Positions 35,651 to 43,885 are shown, counted from the first letter of the stretch. The stretch is 64,000 nucleotides of DNA from Nocardia sp. BMG111209 (GCF_000381925.1 NZ_KB907307.1:4030001-4094000); one strand, 5' to 3'. The notes: a model not told the origin generated them from the letters alone. Program-made: numbers and translations.

Positions 35651-36571
35651 CTACGGAACGATGATCAGCTTGCCGCGGGTCCGCCCGCTGCGGCTGGCGT
35701 CGAACGCCGCACCCACCTCGTCCAGCGGATACGCGCCGGCGAGTGCCACGGTCACGGCCCCGGATTCGACCAGTCCCGCCACCTCGGCGAGCTTCGCACC
35801 GTCGGGCCGCACCCAGAGCCACTGCCCACCGTGTTCCCGCACCGACGGATCGGCCACCGAGACGTGCCGCCCGCCCTTGCCGAGCACCGCCAGCGTGGTG
35901 TCCAGCTGACCGCCGACGAAATCGGCCACCGCGTGCACCCCGTCCGGGGCGAGCGCGAGAATCCGATCGGCCAGGCCGTCCCCGTAGGCGACCGGCTCGG
36001 CGCCCAGCGACCGCACGTAATCGTGATTGCGCTCGGACGCCGTCCCGATCACCCGGGCCCCGCGATACCGCGCGATCTGCACGGCGATCCCGCCGACCCC
36101 ACCGGAGGCCGCGTACACCACCACCGTGTCGCCCTCCCCGATCTGCAACCGATCCAGACTGCGCAGCGCGGTCAACCCCGCCAGCGGCAGACCACCCGCC
36201 TGCTCCCAGCTCAGACTCGCCGGCTTCCGCGCCACGGCGTCCGCGGACACCGCGACATATTCGGCGAACGTGCCCGCGTTCACCACATCCTTGCGCGCGT
36301 ACGCGATCACCTCGTGCCCGACCGCGAACTCCCGGGTATCCGGCCCGACCGCCGTGACCTCGCCCGCGACATCCCACCCCGGAATCACCGGGAACACCGG
36401 CGCCATCATCGGATCCAGCCCCCCGGCCATGACCTTCCAATCCACCGGGTTCACCCCCGCCGCCCGCACCCGCACGAGCACCTGCCCCGGACCGAGCCGA
36501 GGTTCGGGCACCTCGCCCACCCGCAGTCGGGAGTTGTCCTTGCTGTACGCGTCGTAGGTCACCGCACGCAT
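35651..36571 (-). CDS. Zinc-independent quinone oxidoreductase (MDR family)
   Basis: A 306-residue NADP-dependent medium-chain reductase. The N-terminal GroES-like part has AAGVNPVDWKVMAGG and FPVIPGWDVAGEVTAVG. The coenzyme site is VVVYAASGGVGGIAVQIARYRG. Cysteine zinc ligands are absent, as in QOR/zeta-crystallin. The C-terminus ends GRTRGKLIIVP, the common NADPH-QOR tail. AAGGAGG lies nine bases before the ATG at 36571; the frame extends further out, but the ribosome site fixes this start. Its substrate could be a quinone or an enone. It is read leftward, next to a TetR regulator on the same strand about 120 bp away. Confidence 0.9.
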   Translation of the reverse strand: MRAVTYDAYSKDNSRLRVGEVPEPRLGPGQVLVRVRAAGVNPVDWKVMAGGLDPMMAPVFPVIPGWDVAGEVTAVGPDTREFAVGHEVIAYARKDVVNAGTFAEYVAVSADAVARKPASLSWEQAGGLPLAGLTALRSLDRLQIGEGDTVVVYAASGGVGGIAVQIARYRGARVIGTASERNHDYVRSLGAEPVAYGDGLADRILALAPDGVHAVADFVGGQLDTTLAVLGKGGRHVSVADPSVREHGGQWLWVRPDGAKLAEVAGLVESGAVTVALAGAYPLDEVGAAFDASRSGRTRGKLIIVP

Positions 36572-36692
36572 AGATTCCGGCCTCCTTCGTTGTCGTCCAC
36601 CGAGGTTCAAGGCCACCGGGACGACACTCTATTCCGGACGGAACGGGAATCGGACGCACCGAGCTTCGGGATGCGGCCGGGTTCGGCGGCGC

Positions 36693-37388
36693 TCAGTGTG
36701 TGAGGCGATCGAGCCACTCGCCGAACAGGGCGCGTTCGGCCGGGCTGAGCTTCGGCAGTTCCGGGAGCGCGGCCCGGAGTGTGACCGCGGCGGCGACGGT
36801 CGCCGGTACGGCGGCGGCCGGGGCGTCGGTGGTGATGGCCGCGATCACCGCCTCGCGCGCGGTGACCGACAATTCCGGATCTCGCTGGTCGGCCGGGGTG
36901 CGGATCAGCGTCAGGGTCACACCCGAACCGGCCGCGTGTACGAGCGCGGCCGCGCGCTCCTCGGGCACTCGCAGCCTGCCCACCTCGGCGATGGCCCGGA
37001 TGTGCTTGCCGAGGATGTCGAACGCGGCGCGCGCCACCGGCGTCTCGGTCTCCGGCCGGAAACCGCTGTACATCAGCGTGTACAGGGCCGGTTCGGCCAG
37101 TCCCATCGCGACGTGTTCGTCCCAGCCGGCGCGCAGGTCCGCCAGCGGATCACCGGTCGATCTGCGCTTCGATTTACCGGCGAGATAGCGGACGAATCCG
37201 TGCGCGGCCACCGCGTCCAGCAGTCCCTGTTTGTCGCCGAACAGTCGATAGATGGTCGGCGGCTGCACCCCTGCCGCGGCACTGACCGCCCGCGTCGACA
37301 CCGCGTCCGGACCCCCCTCGGCCAGCAGCCGGGTGGCAGCTTTGACGATCCGCTCACGATGCCGGTCCGCGACCTCACCGGTTTCCAT
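36693..37388 (-). CDS. TetR-family regulator of the divergent NmrA-like gene
   Basis: A 231-residue regulator. The N-terminal DNA-binding domain (about 10-60) reads RIVKAATRLLAEGGPDAVSTRAVSAAAGVQ and PTIYRLFGDKQGLLDAV in the typical TetR pattern. The C-terminal ligand domain is not assignable. It starts 88 bp from the divergent NmrA-like gene, and two similar dyads fill the space between, so it probably represses both. The ligand may be an electrophile or quinone that the reductase handles; this is inference. Confidence 0.9.
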   Translation of the reverse strand: METGEVADRHRERIVKAATRLLAEGGPDAVSTRAVSAAAGVQPPTIYRLFGDKQGLLDAVAAHGFVRYLAGKSKRRSTGDPLADLRAGWDEHVAMGLAEPALYTLMYSGFRPETETPVARAAFDILGKHIRAIAEVGRLRVPEERAAALVHAAGSGVTLTLIRTPADQRDPELSVTAREAVIAAITTDAPAAAVPATVAAAVTLRAALPELPKLSPAERALFGEWLDRLTH

Positions 37389-37397
37389 GTTTCCGAT

Positions 37398-37461
37398 GGT
37401 AACAAGTCTCTGTTATCGGGTATGTTTCCAGTGTTATCGTTGAACAGGTAACACTGGAAAC
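37398..37461. promoter_or_regulatory. Two TetR-type operators in the tetR/nmrA intergenic space
   Basis: The main dyad (37424-37461) has 15-bp arms, GTTTCCAGTGTTATC against its complement, with one mismatch and an 8-base spacer. A weaker dyad (37398-37417) has GGTAACA and TGTTATC around AGTCTC. Both share the GTTAYC / GRTAAC core, as expected for two binding sites of one regulator. The right dyad ends 14 bases before the ATG at 37476. Confidence 0.75.
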
Positions 37462-37475
37462 GGGAGGCAGTACCC

Positions 37476-38318
37476 ATGATCATCGTCACCGGAGCCAACG
37501 GACTACTCGGCCGCCTGGTGGTCGAGAACCTGCTGCGCAGGGTTCCGGCCACCGATATCGGCGTCAGCGTGCGCGATCCGGCAGGGGCGGGATGGGCCGC
37601 CGAGCGCGGCGTCCGGGTCCGGCGCGGCGATTTCGCCGACCCCGCGAGCCTGGCCCACGCCTTCGCCGACGCGTCACAGGTTCTGCTGGTGTCGGTCGAC
37701 AGCACCGGCGACGAGGCCGTAGACCGTCATCGCACCGCCATCGAGGCCGCCGTGCGGGCAGGCGCGGAACACGTCCTCTACACCAGCCATATGGGCGCCG
37801 GTCCGCGTTCCGCCTTCGCCCCCATGCCCGACCATGCCGCCACCGAGGCGATCCTCCGGCAGGCGGACGTCCCGTTCACGGTGCTGCGCAACGGTTTCTA
37901 CGCGGCCTCCGGCGCCCGGCTACTGGGCGACGCCCTGGAGACCGGCCGGGTCATCGCCCCCGAGGACGCACCCGTGGCCTGGACCGCGCACGCCGACCTC
38001 GCCGAAGCCGCCGCGATCGCCCTGACCACGGGCCGACCCCTCGGCGTGACACCCCCGCTCACCGGCGCGGAAACCGCCGACCTGGCCGACCTGGCCGCGA
38101 TCGTCGCCGCCCGGACCGGCCGCGAGCTGGAGCGAATCACGGTCCCGGACAAGGACTATCGCGAAAGCCTACTGGCACAGGGCCTCCCCGAACCCCTCGC
38201 CGACATGTTCACCGGTCTCTTCACAGCCATCCGCAACCACGAATTCGCCCCCGCCACAACCGATCTCGCCGAGATGCTGGGCCGCGAAACCACACCCCTC
38301 ACCGCAGCCCTCCCCTGA
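37476..38318 (+). CDS. NmrA/QorB-like NAD(P)-binding protein
   Basis: A 280-residue atypical short-chain dehydrogenase. The nucleotide motif is IIVTGANGLLGRLVVENLL. The strand-helix pattern GVRVRRGDFADPASL, VLLVSVDS and HVLYTSHMGAG is as in QOR2/NmrA members. The substrate-facing VLRNGFYA motif follows, and the canonical YxxxK is missing. Relatives act as NADPH-quinone reductases (QorB) or redox sensors. GGGAGG precedes the ATG at 37476 by nine bases. It is controlled, by position, by the divergent TetR. It ends 12 bp from the converging phosphotransferase gene. Confidence 0.88.
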   Translation: MIIVTGANGLLGRLVVENLLRRVPATDIGVSVRDPAGAGWAAERGVRVRRGDFADPASLAHAFADASQVLLVSVDSTGDEAVDRHRTAIEAAVRAGAEHVLYTSHMGAGPRSAFAPMPDHAATEAILRQADVPFTVLRNGFYAASGARLLGDALETGRVIAPEDAPVAWTAHADLAEAAAIALTTGRPLGVTPPLTGAETADLADLAAIVAARTGRELERITVPDKDYRESLLAQGLPEPLADMFTGLFTAIRNHEFAPATTDLAEMLGRETTPLTAALP

Positions 38319-38330
38319 GCAGTCGCGCGC

Positions 38331-39056
38331 TCAGGTCGACTCCCACAGCCGCCGGTAGTACGTCAGCCGTTCCGTGTCCTCGGCGATGCCGTAGGCGTCG
38401 AGCAACGGCCCGACCCAGCCCGGTCCGTAGTTGAAATCCGCACTCCACGCGGCAGTCCCCAGGTCCGCCCACCGATCGGCCACCCCGAGCGACCCCAGGT
38501 CGACATGACCGGCGAACCGCCCGTCGTCGTCGATGAGCGTATTGGGTGCGCACGTGTCACCGTGACACACCACGTACCGGTCGATGGGCGGCGCCTGCCC
38601 CAACCCCGCCACCTCGTCCAGATGCGCCGAACGCTCCGTCACCGACCAGGAGAAGGGACACTCGGCCACCGGCAACGCCTCGTGCAACGCACGCAACCCC
38701 GCCCCCAACGCCGCGACCGCCACCGCAGGCTCGGCCCGCCACCGCGCCGCCACCGCGTTCTCCCCCGGCAATGCCGCCGTGACCAGCCAGGACCCGCTCT
38801 CGTCCGCCCCCTGTTCCAACACCCGCGGCACCCGGACCCACGCCGCGGCCCAACGCAACTTCGTGGCCTCCACCGCCAGATCGATCCCACTCTCCGCAGG
38901 CGTCCACTTAAGGTATCGCCGCCGCTGACCGACCCCGCACACGAAGGTCAGCCCACCGAGCTCGTTCCGCCACACCACCCGCGTAACCTCACCCCCGGCC
39001 AACGCGGCCACGACCTCCGGCACCACCACATCGCCCGCCGGCACCCCCGCACTCAT
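38331..39056 (-). CDS. Aminoglycoside 3'-phosphotransferase-like kinase
   Basis: A 241-residue protein-kinase-like phosphotransferase, somewhat shorter than typical APH(3') (about 265). The catalytic loop is VCHGDTCAPNTLIDD (Brenner motif H-G-D-x4-N), and the metal motif is GHVDLGSLGVADRWADL, both close to APH(3') enzymes. The ATP-anchoring Lys is probably in RRRYLKWTP. RALHEALPVAECPFSW matches the LHxLPV..CPF segment of the APH(3') family. It would phosphorylate the 3'-hydroxyl of kanamycin-type aminoglycosides, but substrate spectrum cannot be read from sequence. Position between an NmrA-like gene and tRNA-Asn gives no regulatory clue. Confidence 0.88.
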   Translation of the reverse strand: MSAGVPAGDVVVPEVVAALAGGEVTRVVWRNELGGLTFVCGVGQRRRYLKWTPAESGIDLAVEATKLRWAAAWVRVPRVLEQGADESGSWLVTAALPGENAVAARWRAEPAVAVAALGAGLRALHEALPVAECPFSWSVTERSAHLDEVAGLGQAPPIDRYVVCHGDTCAPNTLIDDDGRFAGHVDLGSLGVADRWADLGTAAWSADFNYGPGWVGPLLDAYGIAEDTERLTYYRRLWEST

Positions 39057-39208
39057 CCCGCTATCGTCACAGCCCGACTCTCACCCCGCAACCACCTCAC
39101 ACCCCTCGACCTCCCAACGATACCCCCAGGTCAGAGGCCGATTTTGGATGCAGACAAGCGATACGCTAAAGTTTCTCCTCGGTCGCCGGTAACGACGAAC
39201 CTGAGCAA

Positions 39209-39281
39209 TCCCCTATAGCTCAATTGGCAGAGCAGCCGACTGTTAATCGGCAGGTTTCTGGTTCGAGTCCAGATGGGGGAG
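39209..39281 (+). tRNA. tRNA-Asn (GTT)
   Basis: A 73-base cloverleaf. The acceptor stem TCCCCTA pairs with TGGGGGA (one G-T), with G as discriminator. The anticodon loop is CTGTTAA with anticodon GTT, inside the stem GCCGA/TCGGC. The T-arm contains GGTTCGAGTCC. CCA is not encoded. An imperfect hairpin follows. Confidence 0.97.
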
Positions 39282-39656
39282 CATAAAACGACCCTCTACC
39301 AGCAGAAACAGGTAGGGGGTCGAATTGCGTTCGGGGTAGGTCACGCGGTATCCGATACTTTCGGATCCGCGGCGGATGTGAGTGCTGGATGCGATCGACG
39401 GCACATCCAACGTCGTCCGCAGTCTGGCGTTGTGCGGCGGCTCGCCGGCGCTGGTCCAGAGAGTCCTCATACGCAGAGGCCTTTGTCGCACTCCGCTCTC
39501 ACCGACTGTCCCGGAATCGGCTGGTAGCGCACGTCATTCACCGGCCGGCGTCGCCGAACAGCCGGGCTTTCGAAGATCACCACTGTGGAACAACGTCCTG
39601 AGACACCACGCGTTCGAAGCCGCGAACCATGACCGCGTACAGCTCCCGCGCGGAAC
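39282..39656. other. Gene-poor stretch after tRNA-Asn, with a hairpin
   Basis: 375 bases with no supportable gene. At 39289-39322 the arms CGACCCTCTACC and GGTAGGGGGTCG (one mismatch, 10-base loop) probably form the tRNA terminator. Composition is less biased than in neighbouring coding DNA. I looked for, and did not see, a repeat of the tRNA 3' end that would mark an integration site within the window. Confidence 0.5.
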
Positions 39657-40100
39657 TCACCCCGAAATTGTGCGACGTGGATCGTCCGGGTAATGCTCCT
39701 CGTCGAACAGAACCCACTCCGTGACAGCGATCTCGTACAGCCGCGACGGCCCGGCGAGGTCGAGCGCCGCACGGACCTCCGGCCAGTTGCCTACAACCAT
39801 GCGCGCCGTCTCGTCGTCTGCCGCCAGCTCGCGAGCGCGGCCGGTGAACTGCACACCGCGGACTGTCTGACCGATGCCGGTCAGCGGGATCGCCACGATC
39901 GCGCCCGCCACGGCAGGCCGCTCGCGGAGGTTCGCCGAATGCTCACGGGTGGTACGCGACAAGAACCACAGCCGAGACGAATCGGACTCGACCGCGTACC
40001 AGACACTGCACACCCGCGGAGTACTGTCCGCGGCGATGGTCGCCACCTGCATCAGCTTGCCGGCCGCCACGTACTCCTGGAGAAGATCTCGTTCGCTCAC
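39657..40100 (-). CDS. Pyridoxamine 5'-phosphate oxidase-fold protein
   Basis: A 147-residue split-barrel flavoprotein-like protein. Family pattern: LMQVATIAADSTPRVCSVWYAVE, then SRLWFLSRTTREHSANLRERP, AIVAIPLTGIG, and VQFTGRARELA. These are the FMN- or F420-binding strands and the R-x-x-x-H-x-x-N-L helix of the PPOX superfamily. The GTG at 40100 is the most plausible start, although its ribosome site is poor; no ATG is available in the conserved N-terminal region. It stands alone in a region of small accessory genes. Cofactor and substrate are not assignable. Confidence 0.75.
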   Translation of the reverse strand: MSERDLLQEYVAAGKLMQVATIAADSTPRVCSVWYAVESDSSRLWFLSRTTREHSANLRERPAVAGAIVAIPLTGIGQTVRGVQFTGRARELAADDETARMVVGNWPEVRAALDLAGPSRLYEIAVTEWVLFDEEHYPDDPRRTISG

Positions 40101-40236
40101 CCCTCGATTGTCGCCTCGTGCGATCAGCGCCCACCATGATCTCGCCCGACGCCAAAGTGCGCGTGCCACTCTCGTCGCAGCGTCGTGCAGGACGCTCGAT
40201 ACGCTCGAATCGGTTGCTCTCGGCTCGTACAACTCC

Positions 40237-40644
40237 CTATTTCGGCGGATGCGTCGCCGCGACGGATGACTCGTGGGCAGCGTACTTTTCATCCGATTCC
40301 CGCTTGTAGAAATCGTGGGGAATCAGGGATAGTTCCGCTTCGTCGAAGGTCTCCATATTGTGTTCGATGACATCCATGTCGGGACGGCCGTTCGGATCGA
40401 AGAACTTGCGTGTCGCGCCGGTCGATTTGTTGGGGTAGTTATTGAACTTCTCGAAGATGCCCGGATCGACTTTCGCGTAGTCGGCCACAATGGCTGCGTC
40501 GTCCACGTATGGATCATATCGGGTTGTCGTGGTCGGGCCGGCCGAGTGAGGGGACGGGGGTGCGGTCGAGCAGGCGGCGACCGGGAGAAATGCTCCGAGC
40601 GCCACCAGGAGCATCGACATCGTCTCGACGGCGATCCGTTTCAT
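40237..40644 (-). CDS. Small putative lipoprotein
   Basis: A 135-residue protein starting at the ATG at 40644. Residues 1-25 form a signal peptide with hydrophobic core MLLVALGAFLPV and lipobox VAAC, so Cys25 should be lipidated. The mature protein is polar, with TTTTRYDPYVDDAAIVADYA, FEKFNNYPNKS and a Glu/Asp-rich C-terminal half (VIEHNMETFDEAELSLIP). I do not recognise a domain. AGGAGAA lies upstream at a slightly long spacing. It is read leftward, downstream of the DHFR-like gene, separated by 86 bp. Confidence 0.7.
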   Translation of the reverse strand: MKRIAVETMSMLLVALGAFLPVAACSTAPPSPHSAGPTTTTRYDPYVDDAAIVADYAKVDPGIFEKFNNYPNKSTGATRKFFDPNGRPDMDVIEHNMETFDEAELSLIPHDFYKRESDEKYAAHESSVAATHPPK

Positions 40645-40730
40645 TTCGGTACGTTCTCCTGGGGATGATATCCGGGTCGACAGTCCGGCGCGTGGCGACA
40701 GAAACCGGGGTCGCGGTCGGACGGATGGGG

Positions 40731-41261
40731 TTACTTCTGCACTGTGTAGTGCAGTTGGGCGAAGCCGCCGCTGAGGGCGGTGGCGGAGTCCAGGTGTAGT
40801 GAGATGTCTTCGGGTAGGTCGCCGAAGAGGGGGAAGCCGGTTCCGATCAGGACCGGGGCGACGCTGATGATGAATCGGTCGATGCGGCCGGCGCGGAGGA
40901 GGCTTTGGATGAGGCGGCCGCCGTCGGGGTAGAGGTGTTCGGTTCCGCGTGTTTCCAGGTCGGTGATGAGGGTGTCGATGTCTCGGTACACGGTGATTCG
41001 GGGGTCGGCGTTCGCGGGCAGGGTGGTGCTCAGTACGCCGACGTGGCGGGTGCCGTAGGGCCAGTTCTCTTCGCCGAAGCCGAGGGCCTGGTTGTAGGTG
41101 TTGCGGCCCATGACGACTGCGTCGACCGAATTCAGGAACTCGAAAAAGCCCAGGTCTCCGGCTTTTTCGCCGCGGGAGGTCAGCCAATCGATGTCGTTGT
41201 CGGGGCGGGCGATGTAACCGTCGAGGCTGGTGCCGATGAAAACGGTGGCAGAGAAGGTCAT
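40731..41261 (-). CDS. Dihydrofolate reductase-fold (RibD C-terminal-like) protein
   Basis: A 176-residue reductase. The N-terminus ATVFIGTSLDGYIARPD is the family's 'SLDG(Y/F)' signature. FFEFLNSVDAVVMGRNTYN and the NADPH-contacting YPDGGRLIQSLLRAGRIDR complete the pattern, and IGTGFPLFGDLP closes the fold. Such proteins are often mis-named DHFR; physiological substrates are mostly unknown. It lies 21 bp after the TetR gene on the same strand, so the two form an operon with the regulator first. Confidence 0.9.
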   Translation of the reverse strand: MTFSATVFIGTSLDGYIARPDNDIDWLTSRGEKAGDLGFFEFLNSVDAVVMGRNTYNQALGFGEENWPYGTRHVGVLSTTLPANADPRITVYRDIDTLITDLETRGTEHLYPDGGRLIQSLLRAGRIDRFIISVAPVLIGTGFPLFGDLPEDISLHLDSATALSGGFAQLHYTVQK

Positions 41262-41282
41262 TCGGTTCTCCTTGCGGCGTGA

Positions 41283-41861
41283 TCAGAGCCTTCGGAACAG
41301 GTGGTCGAGGTCGTCGCGGAGCAGGATCGCGGGGTCGCCGGCTCCGGTCAGGGCCCAGCGCAGGAGCGAACCGTCTGTGGTGATCTTGACGGCGCGAGCG
41401 AGTCTGGGGATGTCTGTGGTGGGTGGAAGTTCTTCTTGTGCAACGGCTTCGGCTATCAGCTCTTGTAGCGCCGCATCTATTGCCCGGGTGTGGGCGGCGG
41501 CGTGCCTTCGGAAGTCGGGGTCGGAGAGGTCCAGTTGGAGCATGCCCAACTGGTTGGCCATCACCTCGGGAGTGGTGATGAGACGGGCGAATTCGTCGGC
41601 GACGGCGTACAGGGCCGCCAATGGGGAGTCATGTGCTGTGCGGGCTTTTCGATACAGGTCGGCGGCGTTTTCTGCGGCGTCTGCGGCGAAGGCCAGTAGC
41701 AGGTTTCGTTTGGACCCGAAGCGCTGGGACAGCGTTGCCGGGGAGACTCCTGCTTCCGCGCCTACCTGCGCCAGGGTGAGCTTGACGGGGCCGTGAGCGC
41801 CGATGGCGCGGCCCGTCGCGGCGAGGATGTCGGCGTCGCTGGTGGCGCGAGGGCGGGGCAT
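41283..41861 (-). CDS. TetR-family regulator of the DHFR-like gene
   Basis: A 192-residue regulator from the ATG at 41861, which has GGAG six bases upstream. The next in-frame ATG (41876) lies inside an operator-like palindrome and is less likely. The DNA-binding domain reads ADILAATGRAIGAHGPVKLT and LAQVGAEAGVSPATLSQRFG, then KRNLLLAF. The rest, with a TTPEVMANQLGMLQLD segment, fits the TetR C-terminal domain but identifies no ligand. First gene of a two-gene leftward operon; it probably autorepresses through the twin palindromes immediately upstream. Confidence 0.9.
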   Translation of the reverse strand: MPRPRATSDADILAATGRAIGAHGPVKLTLAQVGAEAGVSPATLSQRFGSKRNLLLAFAADAAENAADLYRKARTAHDSPLAALYAVADEFARLITTPEVMANQLGMLQLDLSDPDFRRHAAAHTRAIDAALQELIAEAVAQEELPPTTDIPRLARAVKITTDGSLLRWALTGAGDPAILLRDDLDHLFRRL

Positions 41862-41873
41862 GGGTGCTCCGTT

Positions 41874-41903
41874 CATTTATAAATGGCCGTTCATTTATAA
41901 ATG
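41874..41903. promoter_or_regulatory. Tandem palindromes CATTTATAAATG, likely TetR operators
   Basis: Two identical perfect 12-bp palindromes at 41874-41885 and 41892-41903, spaced six bases apart (18 bp centre to centre). They are strikingly AT-rich in this background. They lie 13 bases upstream of the TetR ATG, so a bound dimer pair would block transcription. Confidence 0.8.
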
Positions 41904-41928
41904 TGGGTGGATCGGAAGTCAAGGCGGT

Positions 41929-42873
41929 TCAGGGGCGAGTGGCGGGCCAGGGTGGGGCGGTCTCCGCCGAGTTCGCGACGGGGGTGAGGAATCTGCCGCC
42001 GGGGCGAGCGGTGTGGTGGATCGACACGTCCGGGCCGTACATACCGGTGACCTCGTCGAGGCGGTGGCGCACCACCGAGAGTGGGCCTTGTTTCGAAATG
42101 ACCTGGATCCCCTCGGATGTCGTGTCCGCGACGACACCGGAATGGGTGATGATGCCGTCGTCGCGGTAGATCACCACGTCGCCGGGAACTGCTGTGCCGG
42201 TGGCAGATATCTCGCGGAATCCGTTGTCGGACAGGATGTCTTCGACTCGGCGGCCCGCGAGCCAGCCTGCTTCGCCGTTGCGGCTGAACGTGTATCCGTG
42301 ACAGTTGAAGTGGGGGTTGATCGGGGTGAGTGATTCGAGGCGATCGAGCCGGACACCGGCTTCGATGTTCATCCGGAACAGTTCGGTCAGGCCGGCTCGG
42401 CTGGCGAAGAGTCCTTCGTGGAACGGTGGCGGGGCATTGGCCGTGCCCTGTGACCAGGTTCTCGGCGGGATCACCGTTCCCGTGTCCGTGGTGTGCGCGC
42501 GCAGGGTGATCGAGTCGGTGTGCCAGCCCGTTTCGGCGATCAATGTGGGTATCGGGGTCGGATCGCCGTTGTGGGACAACATGTTTCGGTGACTGTCCGC
42601 GAGTTCGGCGTCACGTGCTCGGAACAGCTTCGCGTCGTCGGAGGCCGAACCGCCGAACCGCCGGCAGTTGTCGGCGACGGTCCTGCCCGCCTTCGCCAGG
42701 GTCTCGGAGAGCGCGTGCGCGGCGTCGGCCGCTATCCGGCTCGCGTTCTCGAACACCAAATCCTCGCACGGGTGAGGGCCACCGTCGGCCGGGAGAGCGC
42801 AATCTATCCGGAGTCGGGGGTTCCGCCAAATCGAGGGGCTCGATCGCCGTTCGGAACGCATCTCCCCCGGCAT
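41929..42873 (-). CDS. Protein with C-terminal NlpC/P60- or CHAP-like domain and helical N-terminus
   Basis: Up to 314 residues. The C-terminal half contains FNCHGYTFSRNGEAGWL, a candidate catalytic Cys-His pair, then GDVVIYRDDGIITHSGVVAD, the 'GDVV.(Y/F)...HSGVV' block typical of papain-like NlpC/P60/CHAP peptidases, where this His is catalytic. The N-terminal half (about 40-100) is a two-helix, Ala-rich segment (ASRIAADAAHALSETLAKAG and following) reminiscent of type VII secretion-associated EspC/WXG-like modules. No signal peptide is seen. The first about 38 codons look unlike protein, and a GTG near 42756 preceded by GAGGA is an attractive alternative start. The substrate (cell wall or protein) is unknown. 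It diverges from a gene split by an amber codon. Confidence 0.65.
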   Translation of the reverse strand: MPGEMRSERRSSPSIWRNPRLRIDCALPADGGPHPCEDLVFENASRIAADAAHALSETLAKAGRTVADNCRRFGGSASDDAKLFRARDAELADSHRNMLSHNGDPTPIPTLIAETGWHTDSITLRAHTTDTGTVIPPRTWSQGTANAPPPFHEGLFASRAGLTELFRMNIEAGVRLDRLESLTPINPHFNCHGYTFSRNGEAGWLAGRRVEDILSDNGFREISATGTAVPGDVVIYRDDGIITHSGVVADTTSEGIQVISKQGPLSVVRHRLDEVTGMYGPDVSIHHTARPGGRFLTPVANSAETAPPWPATRP

Positions 42874-42987
42874 GAGAGGGGGCCGGTTCGGGCCGTCTGG
42901 CAGAATCGGACGATCAGTTGATCTCGTTCCGGAGGTTCCGTTGGGTCGGTGTTCGGTTGCCGCCGACGGGGAAGACTCGGGGGCACG

Positions 42988-43449
42988 ATGATCGGTGATG
43001 CGGTCACCGACGCGTTTCGCCTGTCGCTGCTACGTACCGAGCGGGCCTTGCGGATGGCGGCCGACACTGTGACGGATCGCCTGTACGGGCCGATGTCCCG
43101 GCGGCTGGAAGCCACGACCGGGCGAATGCTCGACGCCGAGTAGCAACTCACGGACGAAGATGAGGCGAAGCTGTTCGGTGTCCAGGTCTTCTGGGAGATC
43201 GAGCGGAACGGCGGCCCCTATATCCGAGTCGGCGGTAGACGTTATTCCGAATACGAGGCCGTCTACGAGAGAATGACGCGCGGGGAGATTTCCCGGGACG
43301 AGGCCCGGCGGGAGATCGGCGGCATGCACGATATGGGCGAAATCGGGAGCGGGACGACACAGACCTACGGGGACTACTGGCGATCCCACTTCCTCGGCCG
43401 ATACCTACAGACGTACAACGTGAAGCGCGGTGACCTCGCCGCGGAGTAG
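42988..43449 (+). pseudogene. Unknown gene interrupted by an in-frame amber codon
   Basis: One frame runs from ATG 42988 to TAG 43447-43449, broken only by TAG at 43141-43143. Before it, the peptide reads MIGDAVTDAFRLSLLRTERA and ends GRMLDAE. After it, the frame continues QLTDEDEAKLFGVQVFWEIE, then YIRVGGRRYSEYEAVYERM, RDEARREIGGMHDMGE and ends with TYNVKRGDLAAE. Charge pattern and codon use on both sides look like real protein, and CAG to TAG is a single change, so this is probably a recently broken gene of about 152 codons. The protein is not recognised. Its place, divergent from the peptidase-like gene, suggests the two were once a functional pair. Confidence 0.6.
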
Positions 43450-43474
43450 CTCCGGCCACCGCACGATCCGACCG

Positions 43475-43885
43475 TCAATTCCTCCGGATGGGAGTGTTCT
43501 GGCCCGCCGCCAGCCACCACCGGCCGTCCCGCTCCACCAGGACGTACATCGCCATTTCCGAGAAACCTTCCGGGTCCAGGGCCTGTCTGCGGATATGGGT
43601 GATCAGGATGCCGGGGGCGGGGTGGCGGGCGGTGACCACTTCGAAGCGCGACGGTGGGGCGGCGTGTTCGGTGTGGAGGCGGCGGTGGATGGCGTTGAGG
43701 GTCGGGTAGCCGTCGACGGTGGCGCCGTAGGGGCTGCCCCAGAGGACGTCCTCGGCGAAGGCGGCATCGTAGGTGTCGGCGCTGTCGTGTTCCACGGCTT
43801 TCTGGAGGCCCGCCGCGAATTGTTCGGCGGCGGCGCGGGCGGAGTCGTCGGTATGGGTGGTGTGCAGGGTGGGCCTGATTTCCAT
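43475..43885 (-). CDS. SnoaL/NTF2-like protein (SgcJ/EcaC type)
   Basis: A 136-residue alpha-beta barrel protein. Landmarks: AEQFAAGLQKAVEHDSADTY, the FAEDVLWGSPYGATVDGYPTL segment (cavity-lining, near residues 43-63), FEVVTARHPAPGILITHIRR and the closing RWWLAAGQNTPIR. The terminal W-x-I/L-A-x-x-Q-N-T element is typical of SgcJ/EcaC-type proteins. AGGAG lies seven bases before the ATG at 43885. A long frame extends upstream of this ATG on the same strand, but is only the complement of the next gene. Substrate unknown. Confidence 0.87.
   Translation of the reverse strand: MEIRPTLHTTHTDDSARAAAEQFAAGLQKAVEHDSADTYDAAFAEDVLWGSPYGATVDGYPTLNAIHRRLHTEHAAPPSRFEVVTARHPAPGILITHIRRQALDPEGFSEMAMYVLVERDGRWWLAAGQNTPIRRN

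Noticed and set aside
39243..39491. Short minus-strand frame ending inside tRNA-Asn
   Set aside because: It reads through the tRNA complement; a common annotation artefact.
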